From Terriglobia bacterium (GTDB taxonomy: Bacteria > Acidobacteriota > Terriglobia > Bryobacterales > UBA6623): 64,000 nt of DNA. Made by a program: the position numbers and the translations under genes. Shown here piece by piece: positions 25,176-31,611 of the stretch. Positions within the stretch are counted from its first letter, which is position 1, and each line of letters opens with the position of its first letter. The notes below the pieces were generated by a model. The model did not search any database. It saw nothing but the letters and a program-made list of their open reading frames with translations, and was not told where the DNA came from. Where the stretch lies: the NCBI GenBank assembly GCA_009841225.1, contig VXMF01000021.1:11171-75170 (forward strand), in the 5' to 3' direction.

Positions 25176-26480
25176 ATGAGTGACACAACCAGTGAGGCCG
25201 CGGCGCCGAGGCAAATCCCGAGGCGCAGAGTATTTCAGGCGGCCGTTCCGTTGTTTGTTCCCGGCGCAGTCCTGGGCCTGTCTGGTGCGGTTCCCCCCAG
25301 TGACCGGATCAACGTTGCCGGTCTTGGCATCGGCGGCCGGGGAGAGCGCGACCTCGAGTCGTTCCTCGCTCAGGACGATGTGCAGTTCCGGGCGATCTGC
25401 GACGCGCGCAACGAGCGCAGGGAAGCCATCAAGTCGAAGGTCGACAAGCATCACGGCAACAACGACTGCGAGATGTACGGCGACATGTTCGAGCTGTGGG
25501 AACGCAGGGATATCGACGCCGTGCTGATCGCAACCGGTGACCGGTGGCATACGTTGCTCTCGATCCTTACCGCCAAGTCGGGCAAGGACGTCTATTGCGA
25601 AAAGCCCTGCTCGATGACGATCGCCGAGAGTCGGGCGCTGGCCGACACGTACCATCGCCTCGGCCGGGTCTACCAGGCGGGCACCCAGCGGCGCAACGGC
25701 ACGAACTTCGAGTACTGCATCGATCTGGCCCGCAGCGGCAAGCTCGGCAAGCTGACGAAGCTGGAAGCCAATGCAGCACCGGGAAACCGCTACACGCCCT
25801 CAACCACCCACGACTGGCTGCCGGCGGAACCGGAGCCGCCCAAGAGCGTCGTGGATTGGGACCGCTGGCTAGGGCCAGCACCGTGGCGGCCGTACAACTC
25901 GCTGTACGTCAAGAGTCGCTGGCGGGGCTTTTTCGACTTTCACGGAGGGGGAATACTCGAGTGGGGGTCGCACACCCTGGACCTTTGCCACGCCGCGGCA
26001 AGGCTGGACGAGACCGCGCCGGTAGAATTCACGCCCCACGTTGCACAAGGCGTTACGCCTTACTCGGTCGACTGTCGCTACGCGAACGGACTGGAACTCG
26101 TCCTGCGTGACTCGGGCTGGGAAGGGCTGGGCGCGTGCGCTGTTCGCTTCGAGGGCGAAGAGGGCTGGGTGCAGACCGGCGACGCGGGCATTGTGGAGGC
26201 GTCAGACAGCCTGGCGCAATACCGCAAGACCTTTGAGGATGCCCGCGAGGCTACGACTCGCCACGTGCGGGACTTCTTGAACTGCGTCAAATCGCGCGAG
26301 GATACCCGGGCGAACGCACTCGCGGCATGCCAAACGCACGTGGCGTGCCACGCGGCGTACATCGCGTACCAATTGGGGGAGACTCTGGAGTTCGATCCAG
26401 CGACCGACAGTTTCCCTGGCAGCGACGCTGCCAACAGAATGCGCTCCCGCGCCATGCGCGAGCCATGGAGACTCGTGTGA
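25176..26480 (+). CDS. Exported Gfo/Idh/MocA-family oxidoreductase
   Basis: A 434-residue NAD(P)-dependent oxidoreductase. The start is fixed by GGAGG 9 nt upstream. A twin-arginine-type leader (PRRRVFQAAVPLFVPGAVLGL, about 13-33) means folded export with bound cofactor. The Rossmann motif is GLGIGGRGERD, and YCEKPCSMT is the conserved EKP motif. C-terminal residues (GGGILEWGSHTLDLCHAA) contain the substrate-pocket histidine. Members act on sugars, inositols or their derivatives. A HEAT-repeat gene starts 13 nt later and is likely cotranscribed. Confidence 0.86.
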   Translation: MSDTTSEAAAPRQIPRRRVFQAAVPLFVPGAVLGLSGAVPPSDRINVAGLGIGGRGERDLESFLAQDDVQFRAICDARNERREAIKSKVDKHHGNNDCEMYGDMFELWERRDIDAVLIATGDRWHTLLSILTAKSGKDVYCEKPCSMTIAESRALADTYHRLGRVYQAGTQRRNGTNFEYCIDLARSGKLGKLTKLEANAAPGNRYTPSTTHDWLPAEPEPPKSVVDWDRWLGPAPWRPYNSLYVKSRWRGFFDFHGGGILEWGSHTLDLCHAAARLDETAPVEFTPHVAQGVTPYSVDCRYANGLELVLRDSGWEGLGACAVRFEGEEGWVQTGDAGIVEASDSLAQYRKTFEDAREATTRHVRDFLNCVKSREDTRANALAACQTHVACHAAYIAYQLGETLEFDPATDSFPGSDAANRMRSRAMREPWRLV

Positions 26481-26493
26481 ACGGAGGCCCAAG

Positions 26494-27012
26494 ATGTTGA
26501 GACGAACCTTCTTCGCCATAACGGCTGCGGCCGTGGCAGTCGGCAAGCGCTTGCGCGGCCAGGACCGCGGCCAACTGCAACGCATGACCGACGCGCAACT
26601 CGCGTCAACGCCTCACAAGTCAGAGGAAATCATGGGCATGGCCTCGGCAGATCTCGTGGCCATTCTCAAGAATTCCGACGCCACGGAGTTTGCCAAGGCC
26701 AAGGCTTGCCAACGGCTCGCCGTGGTCGGCGAGCCAAGCGCCGTTCCGGCTCTAGCGGAATTGCTCGATGACTCGCAGTTGGCTCACTACGCGCGAACGG
26801 CGCTGGAGCCGATGCCCTCCGGCGCGGCCGACCAGGCGTTGCGCGAGGCACTGGGCAGGCTGAACGGCGGTTTGCTTGTGGGCGTGATCAACTCGATTGG
26901 CGTCCGGCGAGATCCCTTGGCGCTGACAGGGCTGGCACAGCTTCGGCAAAGCAACGACCAGGCTGTCCGCGACGCAGCGACCGCAGCGATCAATCGGATT
27001 CGTCGACCGTAG
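26494..27012 (+). CDS. Exported HEAT-repeat protein
   Basis: A 172-residue protein with a signal-like N-terminus (LRRTFFAITAAAVAVGKRL). From about residue 50 it has HEAT-like helical pairs: AKAKACQRLAVVGEPSAVPALAELLDD, ALREALGRLNGGLLVGVINSIGVRRD and ALTGLAQLRQSNDQAVRDAATAAINRI. GGAGG lies 9 nt before the ATG. Such short HEAT proteins often accompany exported oxidoreductases in Planctomycetes- and Acidobacteria-like genomes, probably as scaffolds. No enzymatic motif is present. Confidence 0.75.
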   Translation: MLRRTFFAITAAAVAVGKRLRGQDRGQLQRMTDAQLASTPHKSEEIMGMASADLVAILKNSDATEFAKAKACQRLAVVGEPSAVPALAELLDDSQLAHYARTALEPMPSGAADQALREALGRLNGGLLVGVINSIGVRRDPLALTGLAQLRQSNDQAVRDAATAAINRIRRP

Positions 27013-27207
27013 CTCCTCCCGAACAGTGTGCCGCCAGCGACTGGCCTGACCCATTCACTTGGGGACTCCGGTGAGGTCCGGACAAGACGCGGTGCGCCCC
27101 CCTCGCAGCACGCAAGGGCGGCCTTCGAGCCAAACGCTGGCACATAGGCGAGCGGCGCGGCCGGACTGGACGCACCGGCCTTGCCGAGTGGACTCCACAT
27201 TTCAGGC

Positions 27208-28713
27208 CTAAGAGTCGCTCTCGTCTCGTACGACATAGGTGCCAGCTGCGCGGTCATGCCACGACTGCCGCTTCTCGTCCCACGCCGCCCAGATCCAGCC
27301 GAGCCCCAGAAACGCGATGGAGATCACGCTGGCAACGCCCCTTACGACCCCGTCCTGCGGGGCCAAGGCCCGGCCGTCGGTGCGGACCAAGCGCACTCGG
27401 CAGATCATGCCACCAACAGTCGTGCCTCTCCACGCCCACATCGCGGTGTTGTACACCAAGAACATCAGCAACATCAGCAGCATGCCGGCGTCCAGCGCTT
27501 GGCCGATGATCACGAAAGGTATGAAGTCCAAGGCTACGGCACCGATTCGAGCGGAAAAGCTTGCCAAAGGCAGATCCACTGCCGTTCCGGGCTCATGCGT
27601 CGGCTCTTCTCCCTGGCCGGCTGCGCCCTCAGGCTGGTCGACTCCTACGCCAGGAGGCGCCATGGGCTCTGTAGGCTCGGCACTACCCACCTGCGAAATC
27701 GCCACAGTCGGGATACGACCCGATTCGGCCGACTTCGGCTGTTCCTTGCGCAAGCTCGTTGCGACGGTAGTGGTTGCGGCACCCAACGCTAGAACGCCCA
27801 ACGCCGTCCATGCCGCAAGTCCGAGCACCGGCACCATATAGGCAATGCAAATCACCCCAAACCCGATCGCTACCGACCTTGCGGCTTCGGCCCGGTCTCC
27901 TGGAAACTGCTCCGGCATGATTCGTCCTCCAATCCAACGAGTCACGCCAACCCTACCCAAAATCACAGCAAGGAAGACCGCAAACCAGAGCAGCGGCACA
28001 GCAGGCAGCCCGACCACAGATGTGACCAGCAGCAGTGATACGGGTCCAATCAAGACCACGACCAAACCGCCTACGAGGAAACAAGTGAGCGGTTTGGATG
28101 CTAGAGCCGAGGCAACATCGCGGACAGGCCGCTCGAAAATCGCGTTCGTGGCCAAATACAGCAGGGCAAAGACTGCAACGAAGATCCAGGTCCAGAGAAG
28201 GTCGGGAACCAGCGGCCGTCCCCACAGCAACCCCTTGCTCAGCCAAGCCAGGGCCGGCGCGAATACCTCGGTGGGACCGGCACCTACGCCAATAACGGCA
28301 AGTTCACCCCCTGGCGAGAATTCCACAGGTGCATCCAGTGCGCCGCCGACGAGAACAAAATCGCCCTCCGCAACCGCACCCGGCAGGACGTTGATCGATC
28401 CACCCACAACAACCGCATCCCCTTCAATCACGGAAGTGCTGCCGAGTTCGAGCGATCCGAGCAGAACAACTACATCACCCTCGACTGTGCCGTTGATCGT
28501 GGCGGAACCCAGAATGACCACGACGTCTTCCGCACGATCTCCAGCCCGAACTTCCAGCGACGAGCCGAATCTGATTTGGGGGGCCGCTCCGGATTCCCGT
28601 GCCTGCGCTGGGGCATCTGGGGCATCCGACACATCTGGCGTCTGGGCGGAAGTGGTCGCGAATAGCGCCAGCGCAATCGCAATCTTGGTTATCACTGTCC
28701 TAGAGCGCTCCAT
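27208..28713 (-). CDS. Bactofilin-like and RDD-domain membrane protein
   Basis: A 501-residue protein. After a signal peptide, residues about 45-150 form a run of short beta repeats (VVVILGSATINGTVEGDVVV, VIEGDAVVVGGSINVLPGAV) like a bactofilin/polymer-forming solenoid, presumably outside the cytoplasm. Residues about 160-320 hold five to six membrane helices. After a proline-rich linker, a C-terminal RDD domain (about 375-495) has SFSARIGAVALDFIPF and GGMICRVRLVRTDG. A Shine-Dalgarno GGAGGA precedes the ATG, within the end of the upstream gene. It is the last gene of an ECF sigma operon, which suggests a cell-envelope role. Confidence 0.78.
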   Translation of the reverse strand: MERSRTVITKIAIALALFATTSAQTPDVSDAPDAPAQARESGAAPQIRFGSSLEVRAGDRAEDVVVILGSATINGTVEGDVVVLLGSLELGSTSVIEGDAVVVGGSINVLPGAVAEGDFVLVGGALDAPVEFSPGGELAVIGVGAGPTEVFAPALAWLSKGLLWGRPLVPDLLWTWIFVAVFALLYLATNAIFERPVRDVASALASKPLTCFLVGGLVVVLIGPVSLLLVTSVVGLPAVPLLWFAVFLAVILGRVGVTRWIGGRIMPEQFPGDRAEAARSVAIGFGVICIAYMVPVLGLAAWTALGVLALGAATTTVATSLRKEQPKSAESGRIPTVAISQVGSAEPTEPMAPPGVGVDQPEGAAGQGEEPTHEPGTAVDLPLASFSARIGAVALDFIPFVIIGQALDAGMLLMLLMFLVYNTAMWAWRGTTVGGMICRVRLVRTDGRALAPQDGVVRGVASVISIAFLGLGWIWAAWDEKRQSWHDRAAGTYVVRDESDS

Positions 28714-29107
28714 GGTTTGGTCCTCCTTCCCTGAGCATGAATGTCAATGCCGCGAGGCACGTCGCACTCGCTACGACCAGCGCCGCTCCAATGGCTGCCA
28801 AGTAGACAGCGGCTGGTAGGACCAGGAGCCGCCACAGGGCTCCCGCGGCTACCACCGCCTCATGCGCGAGTGCGAATTCCATGGAATCCCACGCGTAGGG
28901 CGCTAGCCAACCAAACCCTACGCAAAGCACACCTGTGGCGAACTTCAAGGTAGCGGGCCAAGCGCGCCACCCTCGGCGATGCCAAGGTTCGCCCCGGCGG
29001 TGCCGGATTGCCGCCAAGACACGCGGTACGAGTGACCTTGGTGCCCTTGGACGAGGCAGCTTAGCCACCTCTCGTGCGAACAGCGACTCGAGTTCAACGG
29101 GTGTCAT
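28700..29107 (-). CDS. Small membrane protein, possible anti-sigma factor
   Basis: A 135-residue protein with a basic, cytoplasmic N-terminus (about 1-50) and hydrophobic segments near residues 55-72, 85-103 and 108-125. It lies between an ECF sigma gene (ATGA overlap) and a bactofilin-RDD gene (14-nt overlap). This order is standard for a sigma factor and its membrane-bound inhibitor. No zinc-binding HxxxCxxC motif is present, so if it is an anti-sigma factor it is of a non-ZAS type. The function is inferred from position. Confidence 0.7.
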   Translation of the reverse strand: MTPVELESLFAREVAKLPRPRAPRSLVPRVLAAIRHRRGEPWHRRGWRAWPATLKFATGVLCVGFGWLAPYAWDSMEFALAHEAVVAAGALWRLLVLPAAVYLAAIGAALVVASATCLAALTFMLREGGPNHGAL

Positions 29108-29637
29108 CGGTCCTCTCCGATCAGTTTCCGCAAGGCTAGACGCCCGCGGTGGATGTCGGTCTTGATCTTGCCCACCGAAACGCCCAAAGCCTCCGCGATC
29201 TCCAAGTAGCTTTGTTCTTCAAAGTGGTACAGCACGATGGGGACCCTCTGGTGCGGCGGCAGACGGCGGATCCCGCGCTCCAATCTGGCGTACCGCTCGG
29301 CGCGCGCGAGATCTTCTGCCGGGTCGTCCCTGGCCACGAGAGTGTCCTCATATGACCAGCTGCGGCGCTCGTCACTCGAGCGCCGCTCGCTGAAGAGACT
29401 CCAGCGGGCACGAAACCTCGTCAAGTGGTTCAGGCAGAGGTTCGTTGTCACCGTGCGGAGCCAGCCCACGACCGCTGGCGAGCGCCGTAAAGCATCGAAA
29501 CGCTCGTATGCCTTGAGGAAAACGGTCTGGGTAATGTCCTCGGCCTCGCTCGGATCCGCCAACATCCGCACTGCCATGCCAAAAACCATGTCCTGATGCT
29601 GCCGGACGAAGTTCTCGAACTCGAGTGAGTCGTTCAT
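29104..29637 (-). CDS. RNA polymerase ECF sigma factor
   Basis: A 177-residue sigma-70 family protein of the ECF group. Region 2 (about 8-75) has FVRQHQDMVFGMAVRMLADPSEAEDITQTVFLKAY and the promoter-melting segment VVGWLRTVTTNLCLNHL. Region 4 (about 118-170) has RRLPPHQRVPIVLYHFEEQSYLEIAEALGVSVGKIKTDIHRGR, a clear helix-turn-helix. It would direct transcription of a regulon including its own operon. The two downstream genes encode membrane proteins, probably the regulator and an envelope effector. Confidence 0.92.
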   Translation of the reverse strand: MNDSLEFENFVRQHQDMVFGMAVRMLADPSEAEDITQTVFLKAYERFDALRRSPAVVGWLRTVTTNLCLNHLTRFRARWSLFSERRSSDERRSWSYEDTLVARDDPAEDLARAERYARLERGIRRLPPHQRVPIVLYHFEEQSYLEIAEALGVSVGKIKTDIHRGRLALRKLIGEDR

Positions 29638-29828
29638 GCCACCCGCGTCGAGGCGCCGCCCGTGGAAGGAAACACTGCGCAGCCGGGAAAGTTTCGCCCG
29701 AGCTGCGCCGCTACGCGGAGCCTGACGCCCATTCTGAGGCAGCGATTCTCACCCCAGGGGCCTGGAGATCGATCTAGACGTGACGCGGGACACCAAGTGA
29801 CCGACCTGAATTCGGGCCGAAGCGCGTT

Positions 29829-30089
29829 TCAAGTATTCCTGCGTACTAGATCTGCGAAACTCTTGATTCGGAGGTGAAACCGGTAGCGGTTGGACCATAG
29901 GTGCTTAGTGTCGTCCGCTTCGGCGATGCTCAGCAGATTCTCGCGAATCATTGACACGACTAGATCTTGAGTCGTCACGATCTCGAGCGAAGGACCGATC
30001 TCCAGGGCTTCCTTCGTTGCCCGCCGATCATCGATCGCCAATTGCCATCCTTTGGAAATCGCCAAAGCGATTGCAGATCGCTCGCCGAG
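29829..30089 (-). pseudogene. Truncated PIN-domain (VapC/DUF3368-like) toxin remnant
   Basis: The reading frame on the minus strand gives LGERSAIALAISKGWQLAID followed by DRRATKEA and a tail ending FADLVRRNT. GERSAI and the paired aspartates of IDDRRA are the C-terminal acidic motif region of PIN nucleases. Immediately upstream the frame is closed by TGA and TAG, and the N-terminal half with the first catalytic aspartates is missing. A TTG at 30065 could start 78 residues, but the product would lack half the active site. It neighbours an insertion-sequence remnant, which may have removed the 5' part. The rest of 29638-30292 shows no gene. Confidence 0.65.
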
Positions 30090-30292
30090 GCCCTATCAGA
30101 CCGGAAGGCTGTGCCGCGTCGACGACCTCTTTTTTCCGGCTCCGCCTGTTCAGACTTCGACCAATGCAGCCGTTGAGATTCAAATTCCTCGGGAGCGGTT
30201 CCAGACGGTCCTGCTGGCCGAGTGCGGGCAGCCTTAGGCCGGTCGAACACCTCGGCGTCAACGCCAGTGATGATACTCGAGCCCGAAGGCGA

Positions 30293-30568
30293 TCAGTCCC
30301 TAGCTCCAGAACTGCGCCCGTTGTCGGCGATCAGATTCTTGTAGCGGAGACGCTTGCCCGCCATCCTGCGGGCGATGATCCCCATCTGGTCGATGGTGTC
30401 GAACTCGCGGGTATTGTGTCGGCCGGCGAACTCCTGCGCGTACCTGTCGAGGTGCTTCTGGCTCATCTTGTGGCACGTCCCGTAGAAGCCGCGCTTGAAG
30501 ATCGACCAGTGCGACTCCAGCCCGTTCGTGGTCGCGCCCGTCTCGCTATACTCTCTAACTACTAGCAA
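30293..30568 (-). mobile_element. IS1595-type (ISXO2-like) transposase, C-terminal remnant
   Basis: The 91 codons encode the C-terminal end of an ISXO2-like transposase: TNGLESHWSIFKRGFYGTCHK followed by MSQKHLDRYAQEFAGRHNTR, a highly characteristic stretch containing the last acidic catalytic residue region (NGLESHW). The N-terminal zinc ribbon and first two catalytic residues are absent. The fragment abuts, and overlaps by 14 nt, the end of the HicB gene. No terminal inverted repeats were recognised. The element is therefore dead, left at an accessory junction with the PIN remnant. Confidence 0.82.
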
Positions 30569-30992
30569 CGGCGCGGCCCTCGACCACCAAGTCCCGCCCG
30601 ACCGCGCGCAAGGCCCTCATCACGTGGTCGATGTGCGATCTGTGTCCGGGATCGGCCAGCCGACCCACGGTCGTGTCGGACAGACCCAGCCGCTTTGCCA
30701 AGGCGCGCTTGCTGATGCCCCGGTCTCGCATCGCGGAATACAATTCCAGCTTGGCGGCCATCACCGGCGGCACCGTCACGACTTCTTGGCCGTCCATGAC
30801 CGGGCTGGGCACCGGGACGGCCTTGCGGTCGTCCACTAGGAACGACAGGGCGGCGACCAGCGCGTCCTCGGCCATCTCCAAGGCTTCGGCCCGGCTGTAG
30901 CCGCTGGTATGGCACCCTCGGATGTCGGGGAACGAGACGACGTGCTCGTTCCCCTCGTGCAGGACGATCTGGCACGGGTAGGCGTATCGCAT
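30555..30992 (-). CDS. hicB: HicB-family antitoxin
   Basis: A 145-residue antitoxin. The N-terminal HicB fold (about 1-65) reads YPCQIVLHEGNEHVVSFPDI, then GCHTSGYSRAEALEMAEDAL. The C-terminal part (about 80-140) is a helix-turn-helix: AAKLELYSAMRDRGISKRALAKRLGLSDTTVGRL. It should neutralise the HicA toxin encoded one nucleotide upstream and bind the promoter. The gene is intact although its 3' end overlaps a transposase remnant. Order is toxin first, antitoxin second, as usual for hicAB. Confidence 0.88.
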   Translation of the reverse strand: MRYAYPCQIVLHEGNEHVVSFPDIRGCHTSGYSRAEALEMAEDALVAALSFLVDDRKAVPVPSPVMDGQEVVTVPPVMAAKLELYSAMRDRGISKRALAKRLGLSDTTVGRLADPGHRSHIDHVMRALRAVGRDLVVEGRAVASS

Positions 30993-30993
30993 C

Positions 30994-31230
30994 TCAGAAG
31001 TCCTCCTTTGGTATCTCCCGATCCTTCAACATCGAATCCAGCAGCCCCTTGCCGATCTCGGTCCGCTTGACGATCGTGTCGCGCCCGCCGACGAACACCT
31101 TGCCGTGGCTGCCCTTGCCCTTGCGGGCGACGAACCGGAAATCCAGGCCGGCTCGCTTCGCGTAACGCTTGGCGCGCCTCGTGAATTCCCGTCCGTCCAA
31201 GACTATAGTGCGCCCTATCGGGCGGTACAA
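30994..31230 (-). CDS. hicA: HicA-family mRNA interferase toxin
   Basis: A small dsRBD-like toxin of up to 78 residues. KGSHGKVFVGGRDTIVKR carries the catalytic histidine, followed by EIGKGLLDSMLKD, both HicA hallmarks. HicA cleaves mRNA independently of ribosomes. The start is not an ATG: TTG at 31230 gives 78 residues, TTG at 31200 gives 68 and fits the family better, because HicA proteins normally begin right at the helix DGREFTRRAKR. If the shorter start is right, the first ten codons are promoter DNA. Confidence 0.85.
   Translation of the reverse strand: MYRPIGRTIVLDGREFTRRAKRYAKRAGLDFRFVARKGKGSHGKVFVGGRDTIVKRTEIGKGLLDSMLKDREIPKEDF
31202..31230 (-). promoter_or_regulatory. Candidate hicAB promoter with palindromic operator
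   Basis: Read on the minus strand, TTGTAC (31225-31230), a 17-nt spacer and TATAGT (31202-31207) form a promoter. The spacer is almost filled by the inverted repeat CGCCC-GATA-GGGCG (31211-31224), an ideal place for a repressor. The weak points are the poor -35 box and a predicted start of transcription (about 31195) slightly inside the TTG start at 31200. Confidence 0.4.
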
Positions 31231-31611
31231 TGCAAGTGTTTTTAGGGAATAAATAGTAGAAAATAGCTTAATTCGCTAATTTCTTGAGAATTTGCCCGGT
31301 TTGCGCCGAGATCCGGCGAAGCTCGCGCCCGCATCAGCCACTCAACGGCGTGCAATCGAGCCTCTGGCACGTCAGCCACGAACGTCTGACTCCCCGCCGC
31401 CGAGCGATCCGGGCGGGGAAATTGTGACTATTCGATATATTTCCCTGCGGATTCTGTCCTTGTATTCGGCAAGGCGAATTGCGGGTTCCGGAGAATATCG
31501 GCCCACGGCGGCTAGACAGAGTAGCGCGACCCATTACGGAGTTTGCGGGAACGCTGAGCCAGACTGCCCGCAAGGGAGTGCAGCGCGAATCGGCAGTCCG
31601 TTATCATCAGG
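31231..31611. other. AT-rich intergenic region, no gene seen
   Basis: The first 70 bases are much richer in A and T than the neighbourhood (AATAAATAGTAGAAAATAGC and on), suiting regulatory DNA upstream of hicA or an acquired junction. TAGCTTAATTCGCTA is an imperfect inverted repeat near 31264-31278. The rest (31290-31600) has short open frames without family resemblance. TATCAT (31602-31607) is a possible -10 for the gene that follows. Confidence 0.5.
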
